From Sanderia malayensis (Eukaryota; Cnidaria; Scyphozoa; Semaeostomeae; Pelagiidae), in the NCBI GenBank assembly GCA_013076295.1, contig RQOL01000822.1:1-64000 (forward strand): a DNA stretch of 64,000 bases, in the 5' to 3' direction. Positions 47,672 through 61,379 of the stretch are shown here, one piece after another. The position numbers and the translations under genes are program-made. The notes under the pieces were generated by a model. That model saw only the letters and a program-made list of their open reading frames with translations, made no database searches and was not told the DNA's origin. The first letter of the stretch is position 1; each line of letters begins with the position of its first letter.

Positions 47672-50050
47672 GACTTCCCACTCTTGATGACTTCCCACTT
47701 TTGATGACTTCCCAGTTTTTCTCAGATACATTGGGAATATGTAGAGAAAACAGCACTTTTTTTAAAAAACCGATTTTATCTATCAGAAAAAGGGGGTTTT
47801 TCTCAGAAAAAGTTGGTTTTCTTCAATATATTTGATCCCTTGAAGCTCGTTTGTTTCTTTCCAAATTTAACGCAAGTGACAAAAGCTGTAGGAAGAATGG
47901 ATATGATAGTTCCTTTATGCCTTATTGAGATTCTCTTCATACTCTGTGTTGTCCGCTTGCGATACTTATGGGAAGCGAATGTCACCATATTCAGATAATA
48001 CCCACTTTTGGTAATTTCCCACTTCCCACTTTTGGTGACTTCCCACTTTTTCTTCACTTCCCACTTTTGATGAAATCCCACTCTTGATGACTTCCAATTT
48101 TTGATGATTTCCCACTTTATCTTGACTTCCCACTTTTGATGACTTCCCACTTTTGATGACTTCCCACCTTTGGTGACTTCCAAGTTTTTCTCAGATACAT
48201 TGGGAATATGTAGAGAAAACAGCACTTTTTTTAAAAAACCGATTTTATCTATCAGAACAACCCGGTTTCTCTCAGAAAAAATTGGTTTTCTTCAATATAT
48301 TTGTTCCCTTGAAGCTCCTTTGTTTCTTTCCAAATTTAACGCCCATGACACAAACTGTAGAAAGCATGGATATGATAATCCGTGTATGCTTTATTGAGAT
48401 TCCCTTCATGTTCGGTGTCGTCTGCTTGCCATACTTATGGGAAGCGAATGTCACCATACTCAGATAAAACTCACTTTTGGTAACTTCCCACCTCCCACTT
48501 TTGGTGACTTCCCACTTTTGATGAATTCCAACTTTTTCTTGACTTCCCACTTCCCACTTTTGATGACTTCTCACTTTTTCTCAAATAAAGTGGGTTTTTC
48601 TAAGATAAAGTGAGTTTTCTTCAATTGAATTATTCCGTTGAAGCCCGTTTGTTTCTTTCCAATTTTAACGCCCGTGACACAATAGAAAGCATGGATATGA
48701 TAATCCGTGTATGCTTTATTGAGATTCCCTTCATGCGCTGTGTCCTCTGCTTGCCATATTTATGGGAAGCGAATGTCACCATATTCAGATAAAACCCACT
48801 TTTTGTAACTTCCCACTTCCCACTTTATCTTCACTTCCCACTTTTGATGACTTCCCACTTTTGATGACCTCCCTCTTTATCTTGACTTCCCACTTTTGAT
48901 GACTTCCCACTTTTGATGACCTCCCACGTTTCTTGACTTCCCACTTTTGATGACTTCCCACTTTACCTTGATTTCCCACTTTTGATGACTTCCCACTTTT
49001 GATGACCTCCCACCTTTGGTGACTTCCCAGTTTTTCTCAGATACATGGGGAATATGTGGAGAAAACAGCACTTTTTTTAAAAAACCGATTTTAACTAACA
49101 GAAAAAGCGGGTTTTTCTCAGAAAAAGTTGGTTTTCTTCAATATATTTGATCCCTTGAAGCTCGTTTGTTTCTTTCCAAATTTAACGCCGTGACACAAGC
49201 AGTTGAACGCATGGACATGATAATTCGTGTATGTTTATTGAGATACTCTTCATACTCTGTGTTGTCCGCTTGCCATACATATGGGAAGTGAACGTCACCA
49301 TATTCAGATAAACCCACTTTTGGTAACTTCCCATTTCCCACTTTTTGTGACTTTCCACTTTTGGTGACTTCCCACTTTTTCTTGGCTTCCCACTTTTGAT
49401 GACATCCCACTCTTGATGACTTCCAACTCTTGATGACTTCCAACTTTTGATGACTTCCCACTTTATCTTGACCTCCCACTTTTGATGACTTCTCACTTTT
49501 GATGACTTCCCACCTTTGGTGACTTCCCAGTTTTTCTCAGATACGTGGGGAATATGTGGAGAAAACCGCACTTTTTTTAAAAAACCGATTTTATCTCACA
49601 GAAAAAGCGGATTTTTCTCCGAAAAAGTTGGTTTTCTTCAATATATTTGATCCCTTGAAGATCGTTTGTTTCTTTCCAAATTTAACGCCCATGACACAAA
49701 CTGTAGAAAGCATGGATATGATAATCCGTGTATGCTTTATTGAGATACTCTTCATACTCTGTGTTGTCCGCTTGCCATACTTATGGGAAGTGAACGTCAC
49801 CATATTCAGATAAACCCACTTTTGGTAACTTCCCATTTCCCACTTTTTGTGACTTCCCACTTTTGGTGACTTCCCACTTTTTCTTCACTTCCCACTTTTG
49901 ATGACTTTCCACTTTTGGTGACCTCCCACTTTTTCTTGACTTCCCACTTTTGATGACTTCCCACTCTTGATGACTTCCAATTTTTGATGATTTCCCACTT
50001 TATCTTGACTTCCCACTTTTGATGACTTCCCACTTTTTCTTGACTTCCCA
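47455..50050. repeat. Array 2 higher-order segment, copy 1 (5.94-kb offset)
   Basis: Related to 53,400-56,250 at offsets of 5,944-6,115 bp. Its first 1.4 kb is also related to 50,057-51,565 at 2,602-2,735 bp. It carries the cores containing CGCAAGTGAC and the short core with CAATTGAATTATTCCG. Ends are approximate. Confidence 0.65.
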
Positions 50051-50056
50051 CTTCCC

Positions 50057-51565
50057 ACTTTTGATGACTTCCCACTTTTGGTGACTTCTCACTTTTTCTT
50101 GACTTCTCATTTTTTCTTGACTTTCCACTTTTCATGACTTCCCACTTTCGGCAACTTTCCACTTTTGGTGACCTCCCACTTTTTCTTGACTTCCCATTTT
50201 TGATGACTTTCCACTCTTGATGACTTCCAACTTTTGATGACTTCCCACTTTATCTTGACTTCCCACTTTTGATGACTTCCCACTCTTGATGACTTCCCAC
50301 TTTTGATGACTTCCCAGTTTTTCTCAGATACATTGGGAATATGTAGAGAAAACAGCACTTTTTTTAAAAAACCGATTTTATCTATCAGAAAAAGGGGGTT
50401 TTTCTCAGAAAAAGTTGGTTTTCTTCAATATATTTGATCCCTTGAAGCTCGTTTGTTTCTTTCCAAATTTAACGCAAGTGACAAAAGCTGTAGGAAGAAT
50501 GGATATGATAGTTCCTTTATGCCTTATTGAGATTCTCTTCATACTCTGTGTTGTCCGCTTGCGATACTTATGGGAAGCGAATGTCACCATATTTAGATAA
50601 TACCCACTTTTGGTAACTTCCCACTTCCCACTTTTGGTGACTTCCGACTTTTTCTTCACTTCCCACTTTTGATGAAATCCCACTTTTGATGACCTCCAAC
50701 TTTTTCCTGACTTCCCACTTTTGATGACTTCCCACTCTCGATGACTTTCCACTTTTGGTGACCTCCCACTTTTTCTTGACTTCCCACTTTTGATGACTTC
50801 CCACTCTTGATGACTTCCAATTTTTGATGATTTCCCACTTTATCTTGACTTCCCACTTTTGATGACTTCCCACTTTTGATGACTTCCCACCTTTGGTGAC
50901 TTCCAAGCTTTTCTCAGATACATTGGGAATATGTAGAGAAAACAGCACTTTTTTTAAAAAACCGATTTTATCTATCAGAACAACCCGGTTTCTCTCAGAA
51001 AAAATTGGTTTTCTTCAATATATTTGTTCCCTTGAAGCTCCTTTGTTTCTTTCCAAATTTAACGCCCATGACACAAACTGTAGAAAGCATGGATATGATA
51101 ATCCATGTATGCTTTATTGAGATTCCCTTCATGTTCGGTGTCGTCTGCTTGCCATACTTATGGGAAGCGAATGTCACCATACTCAGATAAAACTCACTTT
51201 TGGTAACTTCCCACCTCCCACTTTTGGAGACTTCCCACTTTTGATGAATTCCCACTTTTTCTTCACTTCCCACTTCCCACTTTTGATGACTTCTCACTTT
51301 TTCTCAAATAAAGTGGGTTTTTCTAAGATAAAGTGAGTTTTCTTCAATTGAATTATTCCGTTGAAGCTCGTTTGTTTCTTTCCAATTTTAACGCCCGTGA
51401 CACAATCTGTAGAAAGCATGGATATGATAATCCGTGTATGCTTTATTGAGATTCCCTTCATGCGCTGTGTCCTCTGCTTGCCATATTTATGGGAAGCGAA
51501 TGTCACCATATTCAGATAAAACCCACTTTTTGTAACTTCCCACTTCCCACTTTATCTTCACTTCC
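50057..51565. repeat. Array 2 higher-order segment, partial copy
   Basis: Copy of 47,455-48,835 with an insertion of ladder units that changes the offset from 2,602 to 2,723 bp. It contains the CGCAAGTGAC core near 50,470 and the CAATTGAATTATTCCG core near 51,344. Confidence 0.65.
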
Positions 51566-51599
51566 CACTCTTGATAAGTTCCAACTTTTGATGACTTCC

Positions 51600-53240
51600 C
51601 ACTTTATCTTGACTTCCCACTTTTGATGACTTCCCACTTTTGATGACCTCCCACCTTTGGTGACTTCCCAGTTTTTCTCAGATACATGGGGAATATGTGG
51701 AGAAAACAGCACTTTTTTTAAAAAACCGATTTTAACTAACAGAAAAAGCGGGTTTTTCTCAGAAAAAGTTGGTTTTCTTCAATATATTTGATCCCTTGAA
51801 GCTCGTTTGTTTCTTTCCAAATTTAACGCCGTGACACAAGCAGTTGAACGCATGGACATGATAATTCGTGTATGTTTATTGAGATACTCTTCATACTCTG
51901 TGTTGTCCGCTTGCCATACATATGGGAAGTGAACGTCACCATATTCAGATAAACCCACTTTTGGTAACTTCCCATTTCCCACTTTTTGTGACTTTCCACT
52001 TTTGGTGACTTCCCACTTTTTCTTCACTTCCCACTTTTGATGACTTCCCACTATTGATGACCTGCCACTTTTTCCTGACTTCCCACTTTTGATGACCTCC
52101 CACTCTCGGTGGTTTCCCACTTTTGGTGACTTCTCACTTTTTCTTGACTTCTCATTTTTTCTTGACTTCCCACTTTTGATGACTTCCCACTTTTTCTTGG
52201 CTTCCCACTTTTGATGACATCCCACTTTTGATGACTTCCAACTTTTGATGACTTCCCACTTTATCTTGACTTCCCACTTTTGATGACTTCTCACTTTTGA
52301 TGACTTCCCACCTTTGGTGACTTCCAGTTTTTCTCAGATACATGGGGAATATGTGGAGAAAACCGCACTTTTTTTAAAAAACCGATTTTATCTCACAGAA
52401 AAACCCGGTTTCTCTCAGAAAAAATTGGTTTTCTTCAATATATTTGTTCCCTTGAAGCTCCTTTGTTTCTTTCCAAATTTAACGCCCATGACACAAACTG
52501 TAGAAAGCATGGATATGATAATCCGTGTATGCTTTATTGAGATTCCCTTCATGTTCGGTGTCGTCTGCTTGCCATATTTATGTGAAGCGAATGTCACCAT
52601 ACTCAGATAAAACTCACTTTTGGTAACTTCACTTCCCACTTTTGGTGACTTTCTTTTGATGACTTCCCACTTTTGACTTCCCACTTCCCACTTTTGATGA
52701 CTTCTCACTTTTCTCAGATAAAGTGGGTTTTTCTAAGATAAAGTGGGTTTTCTTCAATTGAATTATTCCGTTGAATCTCGTTTCTTTCTTTCCAAATTTA
52801 ACTCATGACAAAGCTGTTGAAAGCATGGATATGATAGTGTATGTTTATTGAGATACTCTTCATACTCTGTGTTGTCCGCTTGCCATACTTATGGGAAGTG
52901 AACGTCACCATATTCAGATAAACCCACTTTTGGTAACTTCCCATTTCCCACTTTTTGTGACTTCCACTTTTGGTGACTTCCCACTTTTCTTCACTTCCCA
53001 TTTTGATGACTTCCCACTTTTGATGACCTCCCACTCTTGATGACTTCCCTCTTTTGATGACTTCCAGTTTTTCTCAGATACATTGGTTATATGTTGAGAA
53101 AACAGCACTTTTTTTAAAAAACCGACTTTATCGAACAGAAAAAGCGGGTTTTTTTCAGAAAAAGATTGGTTTCTTCAATATATTTGGTCCGTTGAAGCTT
53201 GTTTGTCTCTTTCCAATTTAACGCCGTGACAAAAGCTGTA
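51600..53240. repeat. Array 2 4.6-kb-offset segment, copy 1
   Basis: Matches 56,210-57,830 at an offset of 4,604-4,605 bp up to about 52,610. From there on it loses single bases relative to the later copy, reaching a 4,621-bp offset by 52,920. Confidence 0.65.
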
Positions 53241-53399
53241 GGAAGAATGGATATGATAATCGTGTATGCTTTATTGAGATTCCTTCATGCTCTGTGTCGT
53301 CTGCTTGCCATACTTATGGAAGCCAATGTCACCATATTCAGATAAAAACCCAATTTTGTTTCCCATTCGCACTTTTGGTGACTTCCCACTTTTGATGAC

Positions 53400-56250
53400 T
53401 TCCACTTTTTCTTGACTTCCACTTCCCACTTTTGATGACTTCCACTTTTGGTGACTTACTTTTTCTTGACTTCTCATTTTTTCTTGACTTTACTTTTCAT
53501 GACTTCCCACTTTCGGAACTTTCCACTTTTGGTGACCTCCCACTTTTCTTGACTTCCCATTTTTGATGACTTCCCACTTTTGATGACTTCCAACTTTTGA
53601 TGACTTCCCACTTTATCTAGACTTCCCACTTTTGATGACTTCCCACTCTTGATGACTTCCCACTTTTGATGACTTCCCAGTTTTTCTCAGATACATTGGG
53701 AATATGTAGAGAAAACAGCACTTTTTTTAAAAAACCGATTTTATCTATCAGAAAAAGGGGGTTTTCTCAGAAAAAGTTGGTTTTCTTCATATATTTGATC
53801 CCTTGAAGCTCGTTTGTTTTCTTTCCAAATTTAACGCAAGTGACAAAGCTGTAGGAAGAATGGATATGATAGTTCCTTTATGCCTTATTGAGATTCTCTT
53901 CATACTCTGTGTTGTCCGCTTGCGATACTTATGGGAAGCGAATGTCACCATATTCAGATAATACCCACTTTTGGTAATTTCCCACTTCCCACTTTTGGTG
54001 ACTTCCCACTTTTTCTTCACTTCCCACTTTTGATGAATCCCACTTTGATGACTTCCAATTTTTGAATGATTCCCACTTTATCTTGACTTCCCACTTTTGA
54101 TGACTTCCCACTTTTGATGACTTCCCACTTTGGTGACTTCCAAGTTTTTCTCAGATACATTGGGAATGTAGAGAAAACAGCACTTTTTTTAAAAACCGAT
54201 TTTATCTATCAGAACACCCGGTTTCTCTCAGAAAAAATTGGTTTTCTTCAATAATATTTGTTCCTTGAAGCTCCTTTGTTTTCCAAATTTAACGCCATGA
54301 CACAAACTGTAGAAAGCATGGATATGAATCCGTGTATGCTTTATTGAGATTCCCTTCATGTTCGGTGTCGTCTGCTTGCCATACTTATGGGGCGAATGTC
54401 AATACTCAGATAAATCACTTTTGGTAACTTCCCACCTCCACTTTTTGGTGACTTCCCACTTTTGATGAATTCCCACTTTTTCTTGACTTCCCACTTCCCA
54501 CTTTTGATGACTTCTCACTTTTTCTCAGATAAAGTGGGTTTTTCTAAGATAAAGTGAGTTTTCTTCAATTGAATTATTCCGTTGAAGCCCGTTTGTTTCT
54601 TTCCAATTTTAACGCCCGTGACACAATAGAAAGCATGGATATGATAATCCGTGTATGCTTTATTGAGATTCTCTTCATGCGCTGTGTCCTCTGCTTGCCA
54701 TATTTATGGGAAGCGAATGTCACCATATTCAGATAAAACCCACTTTTTGTAACTTCCCACTTCCCACTTTATCTTCACTTCCCACTTTTGATGACTTCCC
54801 ACTTTTGATGACCTCCCTCTTTATCTTGACTTCCCACTTTTGATGACTTCCCACTTTTGATGACCTCCCACGTTTTCTTGACTTCCCACTTTTGATGACT
54901 TCCCACTTTACCTTGACTTCCCACTTTTGATGACTTCCCACTTTTGATGACCTCCCACCTTTGGTGACTTCCCAGTTTTTCTCAGATACATGGGGAATAT
55001 GTGGAGAAAACAGCACTTTTTTTAAAAAACCGATTTTAACTAACAGAAAAAGCGGGTTTTTCTCAGAAAAAGTTGGTTTTCTTCAATATATTTGATCCCT
55101 TGAAGCTCGTTTGTTTCTTTCCAAATTTAACGCCGTGACACAAGCAGTTGAACGCATGGACATGATAATTCGTGTATGTTTATTGAGATACTCTTCATAC
55201 TCTGTGTTGTCCGCTTGCCATACATATGGGAAGTGAACGTCACCATATTCAGATAAACCCACTTTTGGTAACTTCCCATTTCCCACTTTTTGTGACTTTC
55301 CACTTTTGGTGACTTCCCACTTTTTCTTCACTTCCCACTTTTGATGACTTCCCACTATTGATGACCTGCCACTTTCCTGACTTCCCACTTTTGATGACCT
55401 CCCACTCTCGGTGTTTCCACTTTTGGTGACTTCTCACTTTTTCTTGACTTCTCATTTTTTCTTGACTTCCCACTTTTGATGACTTCCCACTTTTTCTTGG
55501 CTTCCCACTTTTGATGACATCCCACTCTTGATGACTTCCAACTCTTGATGACTTCCAACTTTTGATGACTTCCCACTTTATCTTGACCTCCCACTTTTGA
55601 TGACTTCTCACTTTTGATGACTTCCCACCTTTGGTGACTTCCCAGTTTATCTCAGATACGTGGGGAATATGTGGAGAAAACCGCACTTTTTTTAAAAAAC
55701 CGATTTTATCTCACTGAAAAAGCGGATTTTTCTCCGAAAAAGTTGGTTTTCTTCAATATATTTGGTCCCTTGAAGATCGTTTGTTTGTTTTCAAATTTAA
55801 CGCCCATGACACAAACTGTAGAAAGCATGGATATGATAATCCGTGTATGCTTTATTGAGATACTCTTCATACTCTGTGTTGTCCGCTTGCCATACTTATG
55901 GGAAGTGAACGTCACCATATTCAGATAAACCCACTTTTGGTAACTTCCCATTTCCCACTTTTTGTGACTTCCCACTTTTGGTGACTTCCCACTTTTTCTT
56001 CACTTCCCACTTTTGATGACTTCCCACTTTTGATGACCTCCAACTTTTTCCTGACTTCCCACTTTTGATGACTTCCCACTCTCGGTGACTTTCCACTTTT
56101 GGTGACCTCCCACTTTTTCTTGACTTCCCACTTTTGATGACTTCCCACTCTTGATGACTTCCAATTTTTGATGATTTCCCACTTTATCTTGACTTCCCAC
56201 TTTTGATGACTTCCCACTTTTTCTTGACTTCCCACTTCCCACTTTTGATG
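53400..56250. repeat. Array 2 higher-order segment, copy 2 (5.94-kb offset)
   Basis: Counterpart of 47,455-50,050. The part before 54,440 carries many one-base deletions; the part after it is clean. Confidence 0.65.
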
Positions 56251-57654
56251 ACCTCCCACCTTTGGTGACTTCCCAGTTTTTCTCAGATACATGGGGAATA
56301 TGTGGAGAAAACAGCACTTTTTTTAAAAAACCGATTTTAACTAACAGAAAAAGCGGGTTTTTCTCAGAAAAAGTTGGTTTTCTTCAATATATTTGATCCC
56401 TTGAAGCTCGTTTGTTTCTTTCCAAATTTAACGCCGTGACACAAGCAGTTGAACCCATGGACATGATAATTTGTGTATGTTTATTGAGATACTCTTCATA
56501 CTCTGTGTTGTCCGCTTGCCATACATATGGGAAGTGAACGTCACCATATTCAGATAAACCCACTTTTGGTAACTTCCCATTTCCCACTTTTGTGACTTTC
56601 CACTTTTGGTGACTTCCCACTTTTTCTTCACTTCCCACTTTTGATGACTTCCCACTATTGATGACCTGCCACTTTTTCCTGACTTCCCACTTTTGATGAC
56701 CTCCCACTCTCGGTGGTTTCCCACTTTTGGTGACTTCTCACTTTTTCTTGACTTCTCATTTTTTCTTGACTTCCCACTTTTGATGACTTCCCACTTTTTC
56801 TTGGCTTCCCACTTTTGATGACATCCCACTTTTGATGACTTCCAACTTTTGATGACTTCCCACTTTATCTTGACTTCCCACTTTTGATGACTTCTCACTT
56901 TTGATGACTTCCCACCTTTGGTGACTTCCCAGTTTTTCTCAGATACATGGGGAATATGTGGAGAAAACCGCACTTTTTTTAAAAAACCGATTTTATCTCA
57001 CAGAAAAACCCGGTTTCTTTCAGAAAAAATTGGTTTTCTTCAATATATGTGTTCCCTTGAAGCTCCTTTGTTTCTTTCCAAATTTAACGCCCTTGACACA
57101 AACTGTAGAAAGCATGGATATGATAATCCGTGTATGCTTTATTGAGATTCCCTTCATGTTCGGTGTCGTCTGCTTGCCATATTTATGTGAAGCGAATGTC
57201 ACCATACTCAGATAAAACTCACTTTTGGTAACTTCCCACGTCCCACTTTTGGTGACTTCCCACTTTTGATGAATTCCCACTTTTTCTTGACTTCCCACTT
57301 CCCACTTTTGATGACTTCTCACTTTTTCTCAGATAAAGTGGGTTTTTCTAAGATAAAGTGGGTTTTCTTCAATTGAATTATTCCGTTGAATCTCGTTTCT
57401 TTCTTTCCAAATTTAACTCCATGACAAAAGCTGTTGAAAGCATGGATATGATAATTCGTGTATGTTTATTGAGATACTCTTCATACTCTGTGTTGTCCGC
57501 TTGCCATACTTATGGGAAGTGAACGTCACCATATTCAGATAAACCCACTTTTGGTAACTTCCCATTTCCCACTTTTTGTGACTTCCCACTTTTGGTGACT
57601 TCCCACTTTTCTTCACTTCCCACTTTGATGACTTCCCACTTTTGATGACCTCCC
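56210..57654. repeat. Array 2 4.6-kb-offset segment, copy 2
   Basis: Clean counterpart of 51,600-53,050, useful as a reference for the damaged stretch there. It merges into the 1.72-kb tandem pair. Confidence 0.6.
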
Positions 57655-59376
57655 ACTCTTGATGACTTCCCTCTTTTGATGACTTCCCAGTTTTTCTCAG
57701 ATACATTGGTTATATGTTGAGAAAACAGCACTTTTTTTAAAAAACCGACTTTATCGAACAGAAAAAGCGGGTTTTTTTCAGAAAAAGATTGGTTTCTTCA
57801 ATATATTTGGTCCGTTGAAGCTTGTTTGTCTCTTTCCAAATTTAACGCCCGTGACAAAAGCTGTAGGAAGAATGGATATGATAGTTCCTGTAGGCCTTAT
57901 TGAGATTCTCTTCATACTCTGTGTTGTCCGCTTGCGATAGTTATGGGAAGCGAATGTCACAATATTCAGATAAAACCCACTTTTGGTAACTTCCCACTTC
58001 CCACTTTTGATGACCTCCAACTTTTTCCTGACTTCCCACTTTTGATGACTTCCCACTCTCGGTGACTTTCCACTTTTGGTGACCTCCCACTTTTCCTTGA
58101 CTTCCCACTTTTGATGACTTCCCACTCTTGATAACTTCCAACTTTTGATGATTTCCCACTTTATCTTGACTTCCCACTTTTGATGACTTCCCACTTTTGA
58201 TGACTTCCCACCTTAGGTGATTTCCCAGTTTCTCTCAGATACATGGGGAATATGTGGAAAAAACAGCAATTTTTTTAAAAAACCGATTTTATCTAACAGA
58301 AAAAGGGGGTTTTTCTCAGAAAAAGTTGGTTTTCTTCAATATATTTGGTCCCTTGAAGCTCGTTTGTTTCTTTCCAAATTTAACGCCCGTGACACAAACT
58401 GTAAAAGCATGGATATGATAATCCGTGTATGCTTTATTGAGATTCCCTTCATGCCCCGTGTTGTCTGCTTGCCATACTTATGGGAAGCGAATGTCACCAT
58501 ATTCAGATAAAACCCACTTTTGGTAACTTCCCTCTTCCCACTTTTGGTGACTTCTCAATTTTGATGAATTCCCACTTTTTCTTGACTTCCCACTTCCAAC
58601 TTTTGGTGACTTCCAAGTTTTTCTCAGATACTTTGGGAATATGTGGAGAAAACAACACTTTTTTTGAAAAACCGATTTTATCTATCAGAAAAAGCGGGTT
58701 TCTCTCAGAAAAAATTGGTTTTCTTCAATATATTTGGTCCCTTGAAGCTCGTTTGTTTCTTTCCAAATTTAACGCCCGTGACCCAAACTGTAGAAAGCAT
58801 GGATATGACAATCCGTGTATGCTTTATTGAGATTCCCTTCATGCTCTGTGTCGTCTGCATGCCATACTTATGGGAAGCGAATGTCACTATATTCAGATAA
58901 AACCCACTTTTGGTAACTTCCCACTTCCCACTTTTGGTGACTTCCGTATTTGGATGAATTCCCACTTTTTCTTGACTTCCCACTTCCCACCTTTGATGAC
59001 TTCTCACTTTTTCTCAGATAAGGTGGGTTTTTCTAACATAAAGTGGGTTTTCTTCAATATAATTATTCCGTTGAAGCTCGTTTGTTTCTTTCCAAATTTA
59101 ACGCCGTGACACAAGCAGTTGAAAGCATGGATATGATAATTCATGTATGTTTATTGAGATACTCTTCATACTCTGTGTTGTCCGCTTGCCATACTTATAG
59201 GAAGTGAACGTCACAATATTCAGATAAACCCACTTTTGGTAACTTCCAATTTCCCACTTTTTGTGACTTCCCACTTTTGGTGACTTCCCACTTTTTCTTC
59301 ACTTCCCACTTTCGGCGACTTCCCACTTTTGGTGACCTCCCACTTTTTCTTGACTTCCCACTTTTGATGACCTCCC
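57655..59376. repeat. 1.72-kb tandem unit, copy 1
   Basis: Offset to the next copy is 1,722-1,723 bp. It begins with a ladder ending CTTCCCTCTTTTG and a long core with GGTTATATGTTGAG, and includes four cores. Confidence 0.75.
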
Positions 59377-61098
59377 ACTCTTGATGACTTCCCTCTTTTG
59401 ATGACTTCCCAGTTTTTCTCAGATACATTGGTTATATGTTGAGAAAACAGCACTTTTTTTAAAAAACCGACTTTATCGAACAGAAAAAGCGGGTTTTTTT
59501 CAGAAAAAGATTGGTTTCTTCAATATATTTGGTCCGTTGAAGCTTGTTTGTCTCTTTCCAAATTTAACGCCCGTGACAAAAGCTGTAGGAAGAATGGATA
59601 TGATAGTTCCTGTAGGCCTTATTGAGATTCTCTTCATACTCTGTGTTGTCCGCTTGCGATACTTATGGGAAGCGAATGTCACAATATTCAGATAAAACCC
59701 ACTTTTGGTAACTTCCCACTTCCCACTTTTGATGACCTCCAACTTTTTCCTGACTTCCTACTTTTGATGACTTCCCACTCTCGGTGACTTTCCACTTTTG
59801 GTGACCTCCCACTTTTCCTTGACTTCCCACTTTTGATGACTTCCCACTCTTGATGACTTCCAACTTTTGATGATTTCCCACTTTATCTTGACCTCCCACT
59901 TTTGATGACTTCCCACTTTTGATGACTTCCCACCTTAGGTGGTTTCCCAGTTTTTCTCAGATACATGGGGAATATGTGGAAAAAACAGCAATTTTTTTAA
60001 AAAACCGATTTTATCTGACAGAAAAAGGGGGTTTTTCTCAGAAAAAGTTGGTTTTCTTCAATATATTTGGTCCCTTGAAGCTCGTTTGTTTCTTTCCAAA
60101 TTTAACGCCCGTGACACAAACTGTAGAAAGCATGGATATGATAATCCGTGTATGCTTTATTGAGATTCCCTTCATGCCCCGTGCTGTCTGCTTGCCATAC
60201 TTATGGGAAGCGAATGTCACCATATTCAGATAAAACCCATTTTTGGTAACTTCCCTCTTCCCACTTTTGGTGACTTCTCAATTTTGATGAATTCCCTCTT
60301 TTTCTTGACTTCCCACTTCCCACTTTTGGTGACTTCCAAGTTTTTCTCAGATACATTGGGAATATGTGGAGAAAACAACACTTTTTTTGAAAAACCGATT
60401 TTATCTATCAGAAAAAGCGGGTTTCTCTCAGAAAAAATTGGTTTTCTTCAATATATTTGGTCCCTTGAAGCTCGTTTGTTTCTTTCCAAATTTAACGCCC
60501 GTGACCCAAACTGTGGAAAGCATGGATATGACAATCCGTGTATGCTTTATTGAGATTCCTTCATGCTCTGTGTCGTCTGCATGCCATACTTATGGGAAGC
60601 GAATGTCACTATATTCAGATAAAACCCACTTTTGGTAACTTCCCACTTCCCACTATTGGTGACTTCCGTATTTGGATGAATTCCCACTTTTTCTTGACTT
60701 CCCACTTCCCACCTTTGATGACTTCTCACTTTTTCTCAGATAAGGTGGGTTTTTCTAACATAAAGTGGGTTTTCTTCAATATAATTATTCCGTTGAAGCT
60801 CGTTTGTTTCTTTGCAAATTTAACGCCGTGACACAAGCAGTTGAGAGCATGGATATGATAATTCGTGTATGTTTATTGAGATACTCTTCATACTCTGTGT
60901 TGTCCGCTTGCCATACTTATAGGAAGTGAACGTCACAATATTCAGATAAACCCACTTTTGGTAACTTCCAAATTCCCACTTTTTGTAACTTCCCACTTTT
61001 GGTGACTTCCACTTTTTCTTCACTTCCCACTTTCGGCGACTTCCCACTTTTGGTGACCTCCCACTTTTTCTTGACTTCCCACTTTTGATGACCTCCCA
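59377..61098. repeat. 1.72-kb tandem unit, copy 2
   Basis: Near-identical to 57,655-59,376. A third, partial copy of its beginning recurs at about 62,383. Confidence 0.75.
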
Positions 61099-61379
61099 CT
61101 CTTGATGACTTTCCACTTTTGGTGACCTCCCACTTTTTCTTGACTTCCCACTTTTGATGACTTCCCACTCTTGATGACTTCCAACTTTTGATGACTTCCC
61201 ACTTTATCTTGACTTCTCACTTTTGATGACTTCTCACTTTTGATGACTTCCCACCTTTGGTGACTTCCCAGTCTTTCTCAGATACATGGGAATATGTGGA
61301 GAAAACGCACTTTTTTTAAAAAACGATTTTATCTCACAGAAAAAGCGGGTTTTTCTCAGAAAAAGTTGGTTTTCTTCAA

